DNA of 64,000 nucleotides from NCBI RefSeq assembly GCF_006494815.1, contig NZ_CP041091.1:4370295-4434294 (forward strand). Direction: 5' to 3'. This document shows positions 17,856 to 27,089 of the stretch, piece by piece. Origin of the DNA: Nocardioides sambongensis. GTDB taxonomy: Bacteria; Actinomycetota; Actinomycetes; Propionibacteriales; Nocardioidaceae. A program made the translations under genes and the position numbers. Each line of letters opens with the position of its first letter. Position 1 is the stretch's first letter. A model generated the notes under the pieces. The model did no database searches. It was not told the origin of the DNA and saw nothing but the letters and a program-made list of their open reading frames with translations.

Positions 17856-19535
17856 ATGACCCAGACGGATCAGGGAGCGACCGTCGAAGCGTTGCTCGCG
17901 CACGGTGAGGTGAGCGCCGCGGACGTCGAGCGCGCCCGCGAGCGCGCCACCGTGCAGGGCAAGCCCGTGCTCGAGGTGCTGCTGGCCGACGGCGTGATCG
18001 ACCGCCGGGCGCTGTTGCGGATGGCGGCCGTCGCCGCCGGGGTCGACCACATCGACCTCTCCGACCACCCGGTCGACGCGAGCGCGGCGGCACTGGTGCC
18101 GGGCGACTTCGCCCGGCGGTCCACCGCGCTGGCCTTCGGCTGGTCCGGCACCGAGCTGCTGGTCGCCGTACCGCTGCGGGGGATCGCGGACCTCGACCTC
18201 AAGGACGACCTGGCCCGGCTCTCGGGCCGCCGGATCCGGCTGGTGCTGGGCAACCGCGCGGAGATCGAGAACCGGATCAACCAGATCTACCGGGCCGAGG
18301 GGGAGCTGGCCGACCTCACCGCCAACCTGGTGGTCGAGGAGGAGCAGCCCGACCTCGACTCGTTCACCGAGGTGGCCGGGGACGCCCCGGTCGTCCGGTT
18401 CGTCAGCCTGTTGATCTCGCAGGCCATCTCCGACCGGGCCTCCGACATCCACATCGAGCCGACCGAGCACGAGGTGCGGGTGCGCTACCGCATCGACGGC
18501 GTGCTGCAGGACGCCCACCGCGCCCCGCGCGGCATCCACGCCGGGGTGGTGTCCCGGCTGAAGATCATGGCGGAGATGGACATCGCCGAGCGGCGGGTCC
18601 CGCAGGACGGCCGGCTCTCGGTGAACCACCAGGGCAAGGTGATCGACCTGCGGATCGCGACCCTGCCGACGGTGTGGGGCGAGAAGATCGTGGCCCGCGT
18701 CCTGGACAACAGCAACACCCGGCTGGGCCTCTCGGACCTCGGCTTCAGCCGCCCCAACTTCGACCGGTTCGCGCAGTCCTACACCAAGCCCTACGGGATG
18801 ATCCTGGTGACCGGCCCGACCGGCTCGGGCAAGTCGACCACCCTCTACGCGACGCTGAACGTGCTGAACCAGCCGCACGTCAACGTGATCACCGTCGAGG
18901 ACCCGGTGGAATACCGCCTCGCCGGCATCAACCAGGTGCAGACCAACAACAAGGCCGGGCTGACCTTCGCCTCGGCGCTGCGGTCGATCCTGCGCTCGGA
19001 CCCCGACATCGTGCTGATCGGTGAGATCCGGGACATGGAGACCGCCACGATCGCGGTCGAGGCCTCGCTCACCGGTCACCTGGTGCTCTCCACGCTGCAC
19101 ACCAACGACGCGCCGTCGGCGGTCACCCGGCTGGTCGAGATGGGCATCGAGCCGTTCCTGGTCGGATCGGCGCTGGACGCGGTGGTCGGTCAGCGGCTGT
19201 GCCGCCAGCTCTGCGAGCGGTGCCGCGAGCCCTACCTGCCGCCGGCCGAGGAGCTCGAGGCCCTGGGCCTGGTGCTCGCTCCCGGCGTCGACCAGCTCTA
19301 CCGCCCCCGCGGCTGTACGTCGTGCGCGGGCACCGGCTACCGCGGACGGATGGCGTTGCACGAGGTGATGTCGGTGAGCGAGGACATCGAACGGCTCACG
19401 GTGGCCCGCGCGTCCACCGACGAGATCGGCAAGGTCGCCCGTGCCCAGGGCATGGCGACGCTGCGCGAGGACGGCTGGCTCAAGGTCCAGCAAGGCAAGA
19501 CATCGATCGAGGAGGTACTCCGTGTCGTGGGCTGA
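17856..19535 (+). CDS. pilB: Type IV pilus assembly ATPase PilB
   Basis: PilB powers pilus extension. The 559-residue protein has an N-terminal GspE/MshEN-type domain (about residues 1-150), then the ATPase core with GPTGSGKSTTLYA, ITVEDPVEY, DIVLIGEIRD and GHLVLSTLHTNDAPSA. The four zinc cysteines typical of extension ATPases are seen as CRQLCERC and CTSCAGTG near the end, followed by GYRGRMALHEV. These separate it from the PilT-like genes on both sides. GGGGAGG just upstream favours ATG 17856 over an in-frame GTG 9 nt earlier. Confidence 0.95.
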   Translation: MTQTDQGATVEALLAHGEVSAADVERARERATVQGKPVLEVLLADGVIDRRALLRMAAVAAGVDHIDLSDHPVDASAAALVPGDFARRSTALAFGWSGTELLVAVPLRGIADLDLKDDLARLSGRRIRLVLGNRAEIENRINQIYRAEGELADLTANLVVEEEQPDLDSFTEVAGDAPVVRFVSLLISQAISDRASDIHIEPTEHEVRVRYRIDGVLQDAHRAPRGIHAGVVSRLKIMAEMDIAERRVPQDGRLSVNHQGKVIDLRIATLPTVWGEKIVARVLDNSNTRLGLSDLGFSRPNFDRFAQSYTKPYGMILVTGPTGSGKSTTLYATLNVLNQPHVNVITVEDPVEYRLAGINQVQTNNKAGLTFASALRSILRSDPDIVLIGEIRDMETATIAVEASLTGHLVLSTLHTNDAPSAVTRLVEMGIEPFLVGSALDAVVGQRLCRQLCERCREPYLPPAEELEALGLVLAPGVDQLYRPRGCTSCAGTGYRGRMALHEVMSVSEDIERLTVARASTDEIGKVARAQGMATLREDGWLKVQQGKTSIEEVLRVVG

Positions 19536-20709
19536 CCCGCAGGGGGCGGCGGTCGCCGTACCGACCCCCACCCTGGAGCTGGACGAGCTGTTGCTGATGG
19601 TCACCGAGATCGGAGGCTCGGACCTGCACCTGACCGCCGGGGCGCCGGCGACGATCCGGATCCGGGGCGCGATGACGCCGGTGCCGAACAGCCCGATCCT
19701 CACACCGGAGATGCTGCGCACCGGCCTCTACGCGATCATGACCGAGCGGCAGCGGCAACGCTTCGAGGAGAGCCGCGAGCTGGATCTGGCCTACGCGATC
19801 CCCGGTCACGCCCGGTTCCGGGTCAACGTCTTCTGGCAGCGGGAGAGCGTCGGCGCGGTGATGCGGCTGATCCCGTGGGAGATCCAGCCGCTCGCCGAGC
19901 TCGGCATGCCGCCGGTGGTCGAGTCCTTCGCCCGGCTCAAGCGGGGTCTGGTGCTGGTCACCGGCCCGACCGGCTCCGGCAAGTCGACCACGCTGGCCGC
20001 CGTCGTCGACCTGGTCAACCGCACCCGTCGCGGCCACATCATGACCATCGAGGACCCGATCGAGTTCCTGCACTCGCACCGCGGCTGCCTGGTCAACCAG
20101 CGCGAGGTCGGCGCGGACACCCACGACTTCCGCAACGCGCTCAAGCACGTGCTGCGCCAGGACCCGGACGTGATCCTGGTCGGCGAGCTCCGCGACCTGG
20201 AGACCATCTCGGTGGCGCTGACCGCGGCGGAGACCGGCCACCTGGTGCTGGCCACGCTGCACACCCAGTCCGCGCAGGACACGATCAGCCGGGTGGTCGA
20301 CGTGTTCCCCGCCGACCAGCAGCAGCAGATCCGCACCCAGCTGGCCGCGACGCTGCAGGGCGTGGTCTGCCAGACCCTGGTGCCCACCGTCGACGGCAAG
20401 GGCCGGGTGCCCGCCGCCGAGATCATGGTCTGCAACCCCGGCATCCGGGCGATGATCCGCGACGACAAGCTCCCGCAGATCCCCGGCGCCCTGCAGTCGG
20501 GCGCCCGCGAGGGGATGCAGACCCTCGACGCCCACCTGGCCGCGCACGTGCGGGCCGGTGTGATCACCCGGGAGGTCGGCCTCGAGCACTGCGAGCACCG
20601 CGACGACTTCCTCTCCCTCGTCGGCGCCGGCGGCAGCCTCCCGGCCGGCACCCAGTACGCCGGCAGCGCGGCCCGCGCCACCTCCACCCACACCCAGGGC
20701 TGGTCCTGA
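19522..20709 (+). CDS. pilT: Type IV pilus retraction ATPase PilT
   Basis: This 395-residue ATPase is the better PilT candidate of the two. It has the PAS-like N-terminal part (GGSDLHLTAGAPATIRIRG), Walker A GPTGSGKSTTL, the Asp box MTIEDPIEF, Walker B DVILVGELRD and the His box. The segment NPGIRAMIRDDK matches the position and character of the AIRNLIRE retraction motif. The GTG at 19522 is used as start because GGAGG lies 6 nt before it; the gene then overlaps pilB by 14 nt. An N-terminal Pro/Leu-rich stretch of about 20 residues precedes the domain. Confidence 0.93.
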   Translation: MSWADPQGAAVAVPTPTLELDELLLMVTEIGGSDLHLTAGAPATIRIRGAMTPVPNSPILTPEMLRTGLYAIMTERQRQRFEESRELDLAYAIPGHARFRVNVFWQRESVGAVMRLIPWEIQPLAELGMPPVVESFARLKRGLVLVTGPTGSGKSTTLAAVVDLVNRTRRGHIMTIEDPIEFLHSHRGCLVNQREVGADTHDFRNALKHVLRQDPDVILVGELRDLETISVALTAAETGHLVLATLHTQSAQDTISRVVDVFPADQQQQIRTQLAATLQGVVCQTLVPTVDGKGRVPAAEIMVCNPGIRAMIRDDKLPQIPGALQSGAREGMQTLDAHLAAHVRAGVITREVGLEHCEHRDDFLSLVGAGGSLPAGTQYAGSAARATSTHTQGWS

Positions 20710-20713
20710 TCTG

Positions 20714-21925
20714 ATGAGCATCCAGTACGCCTACAAGGTCCGCGACACCGCCGGCCGCTTCCGCGAGGGCAAGGTCAAGGCCGAGTCGGAGACCGCCGTC
20801 GCCGAGCAGTTGCTGGCGATGGGCTATGTCCCGCTCGAGGTGAAGCCGGCAGGTGTCGGCCTGAACCGCGACATCACCTTCGGCCGCAAGCGGGTCACCA
20901 TGAAGGACCTCGCGGTCTTCTCCCGCCAGCTGGCGACGATGGTGGACGCCGGCCTCACCCTGATGCGCGGTCTGACCATCCTGTCCGAGCAGGTGGAGAA
21001 CCCCGAGCTGCGCCGGGCACTGACCGAGGTGAAGAAGTCGGTGGAGGGTGGTCAGAGCCTCTCCTCGGCCTTCGCCGAGGACAAGCGGAGCTTCCCGCCG
21101 TTCCTGGTCAGCATGACCAAGGCCGGCGAGGTCGGTGGCTTCCTCGACGTCGCGCTCAAGCAGGTCGCGGAGACCTTCGAGGCCGAGGTCAAGCTCCGCG
21201 CCAAGATCAAGGCGGCGATGACCTACCCGGTCGTCGTCTTCTGCATGGCGATCGTGATGTGCATCGGCATGCTGCTCTTCATCGTCCCGGTCTTCGAGAA
21301 CATGTTCGCCGACCTCGGTGGCGAGCTGCCGCTGCCGACCCGGATCCTGGTCGCGCTGTCGGGCTTCGTCCGGTTCGCGGGGCCGATCTTCGTCGTAGCG
21401 CTGATCGCGTTCTTCATCTGGTGGCGACGGCACGGCCAGGACGACCGGGTCCGGGAGTTCGTGGACCCGCTGAAGCTGAAGATGCCGGTCTTCGGCCCGC
21501 TCTTCACCAAGATCGCGCTGACCCGGTTCTCCCGGAACCTCGGCACCCTGCTTTCCTCGGGCGTCCCGATCCTCGGAGCGCTCGACATCGTCTCGTCCAC
21601 GACCGGGTCGAAGGTGATCGAGCACGCCGTGCACGACGTACGGCAGTCGGTGGCGACCGGTGACTCGATCTCGGCGCCGCTCGCGCAGCACGAGGTCTTC
21701 CCACCGATGGTGGTCCAGATGATCGCCTCCGGTGAGGAGTCCGGTGCGGTGGACCAGATGCTCAAGCGGATCGCGCAGTGGTACGAGGAGGAGGTCGAGG
21801 CGACCACCGAGGCGCTGACCGCGCTGATCGAGCCGTTGATGATCGCCTTCCTCGGCGTGATCGTCGGCGGCATGATCATCTGCCTCTACATGCCGATGTT
21901 CTCGATCTTCGACCTGATCGAGTGA
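20714..21925 (+). CDS. pilC: Type IV pilus inner-membrane platform protein PilC
   Basis: PilC (GspF family) forms the membrane platform that couples the ATPases to the growing pilus. The 403-residue protein has two repeated GspF domains (about residues 70-195 and 270-395), with KDLAVFSRQLATMVDAGLTL opening the first and LTRFSRNLGTLLSSGVPIL the second, and three hydrophobic segments near residues 173-195, 217-240 and 375-400. It begins 4 nt after pilT and its stop overlaps the next start (GTGA). Confidence 0.95.
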   Translation: MSIQYAYKVRDTAGRFREGKVKAESETAVAEQLLAMGYVPLEVKPAGVGLNRDITFGRKRVTMKDLAVFSRQLATMVDAGLTLMRGLTILSEQVENPELRRALTEVKKSVEGGQSLSSAFAEDKRSFPPFLVSMTKAGEVGGFLDVALKQVAETFEAEVKLRAKIKAAMTYPVVVFCMAIVMCIGMLLFIVPVFENMFADLGGELPLPTRILVALSGFVRFAGPIFVVALIAFFIWWRRHGQDDRVREFVDPLKLKMPVFGPLFTKIALTRFSRNLGTLLSSGVPILGALDIVSSTTGSKVIEHAVHDVRQSVATGDSISAPLAQHEVFPPMVVQMIASGEESGAVDQMLKRIAQWYEEEVEATTEALTALIEPLMIAFLGVIVGGMIICLYMPMFSIFDLIE

Positions 21926-23228
21926 GTGGTACGTCGGTGAACGCTGGACGGGACGCCGACCGGAACTGGTCGGCAGGTGGCGCACGTGACGAGGGATTCA
22001 CGCTGATCGAGGTGATCGTCGCCTTCGGCCTCTTCGTGGCGCTGGTGTCGGCGAGCATGGTGCTGCTCTCGACCACCCAGCGGACCGCCCGGGACAACAC
22101 CTACCGCACGACGGCGTTGAACCTCGCTGCGCGAGAGCTCGCGATCACCTCGGACTCGTTCAACTCGCTGCTGCGTGGACCGGAGTCGATCGAGATCAAC
22201 CAGGTGGTCAACGCGAACCCGCTCAGCGGCGGCACCGTCGGCCAGCCCCTCAAGGTCAACAACGTGTCCTACACGGTCAAGCGGGTCGCGCAGTGGGCGG
22301 CGGTCGGTTCGTCGGCGGCATCGACCTGCGACGACGGGACGGCGCAGGAGCTGGCCTACCTCCGGGTGCACGTCGAGGTGAGCTGGCCCGGTGCCGAGGA
22401 CAGGCCGGCCGAGATGGACACCGTGCTGACGCCGTTGAAGGGCACCTACTCGGTGAACGACGGGCACATCGGTGTGAAGGTGATCGATCGGGACGGCCTG
22501 CCCGGGAGGGGCAGTCGGTCACGATCGCCGGGCCGTCCGGCACACGGACCGCGAAGACGGCTGAGGACGGATGCGTCCTCTTCGCCTTCGTCGCCCCCGG
22601 GAGCTACACGGTGACCCTCGACACCGAGGGGTACGTCGATCTCGCCGGCGCGAAGCGCTCCACGCGGACCGTCACGGTCACCGCCGGACAGCTGTGGCGC
22701 GGCAGCGTGAGCTACGACAGTGCGGCGAGCGTCGCGGTCAGGTTCGTCACTGCCGACGGCTACGCACTCCCGACGTCCAACACCCTGCCGCTGATGTTCA
22801 GCTCCAGCGCCGGAAAGCTGGAGCGCACGGGTAGTGGCAACACCCGCACCATCACGGACCTGTGGCCCTACGCCTCGGGATACGAGGTGTGGGCCGGGCG
22901 CTGCCTGGACAACGATCCCGCGAACCTGGGGGAGGCGCGGCAGCCCGTCGTCGCCAGCACCCCCGGCTCCTTGAGCCAGATCGACGTGCCCCTGGCGCCG
23001 TTGACGGTGGTCCGGAGCGGGTCGACGTCGACAGTGACGGCGACCTCCAGACCGAGCATCGACAACCCGCAGAGCCCCTGCGCCGCGACGTCGGTGACCC
23101 TGGGCACGCTCAACAAGGGTGAGCTCAAGACGAGCCTCCCGTACGGGCGATGGACCATCAAGATCGGTAGCCGTTCGGCAGACGTCACGCTCACCCAGGC
23201 AGCATCGCCCCAGGTGGTCAGCCCGTGA
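21922..23228 (+). pseudogene. Minor-pilin-like protein with Ig-like C-terminal domain, apparent frameshift
   Basis: The gene has a prepilin leader ending DEG before FTLIEVIVAFGLFVALVSAS, so PilD should cut before Phe, leaving Glu at position 5. A pilin-like domain follows. Around 22500-22511 (CCCGGGAGGGG) the frame is lost; adding one base joins it to a second frame that continues to 23228 with SVTIAGPSG and FAFVAPGSYTVTLDTEGYVD, typical of a carboxypeptidase-regulatory/Ig-like module. The restored product is about 435 residues: a minor pilin with an extracellular adhesin-like domain. The break lies in a G/C run, like others in this window, so it may be a sequencing error. GTG 21922 overlaps the pilC stop, and the 3' stop overlaps the next GTG. 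Confidence 0.82.
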
Positions 23229-23962
23229 GCGCGCCGACCCGGCGAGCGGCCGGACGCGGGCCGGTCGATGCCGGGATGACGCTCGTCGAGGTGCTCGTCG
23301 CCATATCGCTCAGCACGCTCCTGGTCATCGCGCTCGGGTCCTTCGCCGTGGTCACGCTTCGGACGATGGACTCCGCCGAAGCGCGGATGGACAACATCAA
23401 CACCGGGCAGACCGGGATGGCCGCGGTGACCAAGGTGCTCCGTACGGCGGTGCGACCCGACCAGCTCAACGACAACGGCTGCACCGCGTGCGAGGACACC
23501 GCGATCGTCACCGCGAGCGGCACCCAGGTCCGGTTCTACGCGAACATGAACAACACCGGCGGCGGGCCGAGCCTGGTGAGCCTGGAGACGATCGCGGACC
23601 CGAACCACGCCGGCACCAGCCTGCTGCGGCAGACGATCGTCCCGCCGACCATCGCCTCCAACGGCTCGTACAGCTTCTGCTCCGTCGGGGCGAACGGGTG
23701 CAGCTACGTCCGACGGATCGTCGCTCGTGGGCTTCCGCGGCTGACCACCAATCCGACGATCTTCGGCTACTACGGCTTCGACGGCGTCGCGCTGAGAACC
23801 GGGACGTTGCCGGCCGACGACCTGATCAAGGTCGCCAGCATCGACGTCACGTTGACCGTCCAGCTCCGCCCGGGTCAGACGCGGACGCCAGCCCAGACGC
23901 TGGTCCAGCGAGTCTCCCTGCCCAACGCCGATGCCAGCGTCCTGAACGAGCAGGAGGACTAG
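23225..23962 (+). CDS. Minor-pilin-like protein (PilW-like position)
   Basis: This 245-residue protein has a prepilin cleavage site: DAG before MTLVEVLVAISLSTLLVIAL, where the processed protein would begin with Met and carry Glu at position 5. A C-terminal domain with four or more cysteines (CTACED, SFCS, NGCSYV) follows and is rich in Asn and Thr. In pilus operons a gene of this kind between PilV-like and PilX-like genes is usually PilW, but the body has no diagnostic motif. The GTG start overlaps the upstream stop (GTGA). Confidence 0.87.
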   Translation: MSAPTRRAAGRGPVDAGMTLVEVLVAISLSTLLVIALGSFAVVTLRTMDSAEARMDNINTGQTGMAAVTKVLRTAVRPDQLNDNGCTACEDTAIVTASGTQVRFYANMNNTGGGPSLVSLETIADPNHAGTSLLRQTIVPPTIASNGSYSFCSVGANGCSYVRRIVARGLPRLTTNPTIFGYYGFDGVALRTGTLPADDLIKVASIDVTLTVQLRPGQTRTPAQTLVQRVSLPNADASVLNEQED

Positions 23963-23964
23963 GG

Positions 23965-25674
23965 ATGAGCCCTGAACGCACGCGCACGGCGAAGGACGAG
24001 GGGTATGCGTTGCTGGTCGTGCTCGCGACCGTGACGATCCTGATCGGACTGCTCACCGTCGTGCTCACCTACTCGACGCGCACGATCAAGACGGTGCGCG
24101 ACGCCTCCGACTGGAACCAGGCACTGCTCGCCGCCGACGCCGGCGTCGCCGACTACCTCGCCCGGCTCAACGCCGACGAGAGCTACTGGCGCGCGATCGA
24201 CTGCACGAACACCGCGCTCAAGGGACCGATCGGCACCTGCGGCTGGGGGGCGACGACCAAGCCCGGCTGGGCGAACGTGCCCGGAGGCGGCGGCGCTCAG
24301 TTCCACTACGAGGTCAACACCACCTCCACGCCGTCGACGGGCACCGTCGTCCTCACCTCGACCGGGAAGATGCGGGAGGAGACCCGCACCATCGAGGTCC
24401 GGATGCGTCGTGGTGGCTTCGGCGAGTTCCTCTACTACACCGTCTACGAGACCGTCGATCCGGAGAACGAGGCGGTCTACGGGTACCAGAACCAGACCGC
24501 CATCAACCGCTGCACGAAGTACGCGTACGACGGACGAGACACCAACTACTGCAGTGACATCAACTTCGTGAGTGGCGACGTGATCGACGGTCCGCTGCAC
24601 ACCAACGACTCGATGCTGATGTACGGATCCCCCCGGTTCAACGGCACGACCACCACGTCGAAGCCGGACTGCGACAAGCTGCGGCCCACCACCTGCTACC
24701 GGAGGAACGGCAGCCCGAGTCCGAACTTCGTCCGCGGCATCGCCTACCGCGACGAGATCCAGCTGCCCGAGAGCATCGGCGACCTGAAGCCCTATGCAGA
24801 TCCCACGCAGCCCGGCACCGGGTGCCTCTACACCGGACCGACCCGGATCGTGATCAAGGAGGGCTCGGGCTCCAACCCGTCCACGATGAAGGTCTGGAGC
24901 CCGTGGACGAAGACCAGCAAGACCGGGTGCGGGACGGTGCCGCTGGACGGCACCAAGGACATCACGATCCCGAACAACAACCTGGTCTACGTCCGCGACG
25001 TCCCCTCGGGCTACGGGAACCCCTATGCGGGAGCGTCCAAGAACCCGGGGACCGGGGCCTGCCCCGAGAAGTGGATCGGCAACAACTATCCGCTCGCAGG
25101 CACGACTACGTCCGGCGACTACAACCAGACGTTGGACGAGGCCAAGTGCACCTACGGGACGGTCTATCTCGAGGGGAAGCTCCGCGGCCGGCTCACCGTC
25201 GCCGCGGAGAACAACATCGTGATCACCGATGACCTCACCTACAGCGGTGGCCGCACCGGCACCGACGCGCTCGGGCTGATCGCCAACGAGTCGGTGAAGA
25301 TCTACCACCCCGTCCGCTGCACCAACTATTCGAGCTACCAGCGCGAGTGCAACGGCGGTAGCAACCTCTCCCGGCCCAACAGCGCCGGCGTGTTCGAGGA
25401 TCCCGTGGTCAATGCCGCGATCCTGACGTTGCAGCACAGTTTCACCGTGCAGCAGTATCAGTTCGGCAGTCGCTTGGGCGACCTCAACCTGTTCGGCACC
25501 ATCGCGCAGAAGTTCCGCGGACCGGTCGGCACCACCGGCAGCTCCGGCTATCTGAAGCAGTACGTCTATGACACGCGGATGCGGTACGCGCCGCCGCCGT
25601 ACTTCCTCGATCCGGTGCGGAGTGCGTGGGGCGTGAAGACCTACGGGGAACTGACGCCGCGCTACCGCGACTGA
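23965..25674 (+). CDS. Large PilX-like surface protein with one N-terminal membrane helix
   Basis: This 569-residue protein starts with a short charged segment, then YALLVVLATVTILIGLLTVVL, a pilin-like hydrophobic helix lacking the FTLIE leader, so PilD cleavage is doubtful. The next part (LLAADAGVADYLARLNAD) matches the start of PilX-type minor pilins. About 480 residues of Cys/Thr/Gly/Tyr-rich extracellular sequence follow, with at least ten cysteines (for example CTKYAYDG, CDKLRPTTCYRR). This is much longer than classical PilX (about 200 residues). GGAGG precedes ATG 23965. It is probably a pilus-tip or adhesin component, but this is an inference from position and shape. Confidence 0.82.
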   Translation: MSPERTRTAKDEGYALLVVLATVTILIGLLTVVLTYSTRTIKTVRDASDWNQALLAADAGVADYLARLNADESYWRAIDCTNTALKGPIGTCGWGATTKPGWANVPGGGGAQFHYEVNTTSTPSTGTVVLTSTGKMREETRTIEVRMRRGGFGEFLYYTVYETVDPENEAVYGYQNQTAINRCTKYAYDGRDTNYCSDINFVSGDVIDGPLHTNDSMLMYGSPRFNGTTTTSKPDCDKLRPTTCYRRNGSPSPNFVRGIAYRDEIQLPESIGDLKPYADPTQPGTGCLYTGPTRIVIKEGSGSNPSTMKVWSPWTKTSKTGCGTVPLDGTKDITIPNNNLVYVRDVPSGYGNPYAGASKNPGTGACPEKWIGNNYPLAGTTTSGDYNQTLDEAKCTYGTVYLEGKLRGRLTVAAENNIVITDDLTYSGGRTGTDALGLIANESVKIYHPVRCTNYSSYQRECNGGSNLSRPNSAGVFEDPVVNAAILTLQHSFTVQQYQFGSRLGDLNLFGTIAQKFRGPVGTTGSSGYLKQYVYDTRMRYAPPPYFLDPVRSAWGVKTYGELTPRYRD

Positions 25675-25687
25675 GTCATCTGCAGTG

Positions 25688-25720
25688 GACGCAGGATCGG
25701 CCCGAGGCCGGTCCTGCGTC
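25688..25720. terminator. Terminator-like hairpin after the minor pilin genes
   Basis: GACGCAGGATCGGCC (25688-25702) pairs with GGCCGGTCCTGCGTC (25706-25720) in a 15-bp stem with one G-T pair and a 3-nt loop, 14 nt after the stop codon. It would separate the minor-pilin transcript from the strongly expressed pilins. Confidence 0.75.
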
Positions 25721-25971
25721 GGTCGGTCCTGCCCTCGCTCAGCGGCATTCGAGGCCCCGGTGGGCGGGACATTGGCCCAGGTCGTCCCGGGCCTTCGGCA
25801 CTGATGTTCCCGGCGTTCGCACCGAGTTGGGCAGCGGTCGAAAAACTCTGAGCTTTGCCCTCAAGTCCGCGCCGACCTGCGCCGATGCATCAACCGGGCA
25901 CAGCGTCGGACCACCTCGTCTGAGCGACACGGTGTCCGACAGCACTGGACACATTCACCTAGGAGACACAC
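25721..25971 (+). promoter_or_regulatory. Leader region of the major pilin genes
   Basis: About 250 nt lie between the terminator-like hairpin and the first pilin gene. It contains no gene I can support. A small inverted repeat (GTGTCC...GGACAC, about 25932-25952) lies shortly before the ribosome site AGGAG (25961-25965). A promoter for the two pilin genes must lie here, but I cannot assign -35 and -10 boxes with confidence. Confidence 0.45.
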
Positions 25972-26442
25972 GTGTTGGCAACGCTCAAGCGCATCACCGC
26001 CCGTCGTGAGGACGGCACCGACAAGGACCAGGGCTTCACCCTGATCGAGCTTCTCGTCGTGATCGTCATCGTCGGCATCCTCGCCGCGATCGCGATCCCG
26101 GTCTTCCTGAACCAGCGGCAGAAGGCCGTCGACTCCGGCCTCAAGTCGGACCTGAAGGCCGCAGCGACGACGGTGGAGACGTGGATCGTGGACAACCCGT
26201 CGACAACCATCACCGCCGACACGGCGGGAGCGACGGGCACTGGAATCCTGGACGACTTCAAGCCGACCAGCGGCAACACGGTGATCCTCAAGCCCGCGAC
26301 CGGCGGCGGATACACGATCTGCGCCTTCAACCCGAAGGCATCCGAAGCCACCGCCGCCGATGCGAACAAGAACATGTACTACGACTCGGCCAACGGCGGT
26401 CTCCAGTCGACGTTGAACACCGCTGGCTGCTCGGCCAGTTGA
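25972..26442 (+). CDS. Type IV major pilin, first copy
   Basis: This 156-residue prepilin has a charged leader ending KDQG, and the mature part would start FTLIELLVVIVIVGILAAIA with Glu at position 5. The conserved N-terminal helix continues to IPVFLNQRQKAVDSGLKSD. The globular part is short and has two cysteines (ICAFNPK and AGCSAS) that could form the C-terminal disulphide loop. It uses GTG 25972 with AGGAG upstream. The first 90 nt of the mature helix are nearly identical at DNA level to the next gene. Confidence 0.93.
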   Translation: MLATLKRITARREDGTDKDQGFTLIELLVVIVIVGILAAIAIPVFLNQRQKAVDSGLKSDLKAAATTVETWIVDNPSTTITADTAGATGTGILDDFKPTSGNTVILKPATGGGYTICAFNPKASEATAADANKNMYYDSANGGLQSTLNTAGCSAS

Positions 26443-26474
26443 GCTCGCTCGCTACAGATCTGAAGGGGAACGAC

Positions 26475-26924
26475 ATGAGCCACCAGACTGAGAGCACCAC
26501 CGCCGAGAAGGATCAGGGCTTCACCCTGATCGAGCTTCTCGTCGTGATCGTCATCGTCGGCATCCTGGCCGCGATCGCGATCCCGGTCTTCCTGAACCAG
26601 CGGGAGAAGGCGGTCGACGCCGGCGTCGAGTCCGACGTCAAGCAGTTGGCCACCATCGAGGAGACCATCTACACGGACAAGCAGGCGTACAGCACCGCGA
26701 CCGCCGACATCGAGGCCGAGGGCTTCGAGGCATCCGACGGCAACGTGATCCTGATCGCCACCAGCAGCACCGGTTTCTGCATCAAGGGTTCGAACCCGAA
26801 CGGCAGCAAGGACGGAACCGCCAGCGCGTTCTGGTACGACTCGGAAGGCGGCGGTCTGTCGTCCGGCGCCACGAAGCCGACCGGGGGCGCATGCGGTTCG
26901 CTGACTCCCGCGGCCTTCAGCTGA
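26475..26924 (+). CDS. Type IV major pilin, second copy
   Basis: This 149-residue prepilin has the same leader ending (KDQG) and the same mature helix as the preceding gene, through IPVFLNQREKAVDAG. The globular domains differ strongly: this one has YTDKQAYSTATADIEAEGF and the cysteine pair FCIKGS and GGACGS. It could form mixed fibres or alternate with the first pilin. It starts at ATG 26475 with AAGGGGAA upstream, 32 nt after the first pilin, and is followed by a terminator hairpin. Confidence 0.93.
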   Translation: MSHQTESTTAEKDQGFTLIELLVVIVIVGILAAIAIPVFLNQREKAVDAGVESDVKQLATIEETIYTDKQAYSTATADIEAEGFEASDGNVILIATSSTGFCIKGSNPNGSKDGTASAFWYDSEGGGLSSGATKPTGGACGSLTPAAFS

Positions 26925-26950
26925 CGGCGGATGACCGTGAGGTGATCACC

Positions 26951-26982
26951 AGTGGCGCGTCGCCCTCGGGCGGCGCGCCACT
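26951..26982. terminator. Terminator-like hairpin after the pilin genes
   Basis: AGTGGCGCGTCGCC (26951-26964) and GGCGGCGCGCCACT (26969-26982) form a 14-bp stem with one G-T pair and a CTCG loop, 26 nt after the second pilin stop codon, followed by GCGCGTTT. Confidence 0.8.
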
Positions 26983-27089
26983 GCGCGTTTCAAGATTCTT
27001 CACCCGAACCGCTCACGAACCGCTCAACCCCTGCCGATGAGAGCAACGACAGGTCCACCAACGAGCACGTCCCGAGGAGCTGGCAAGTC

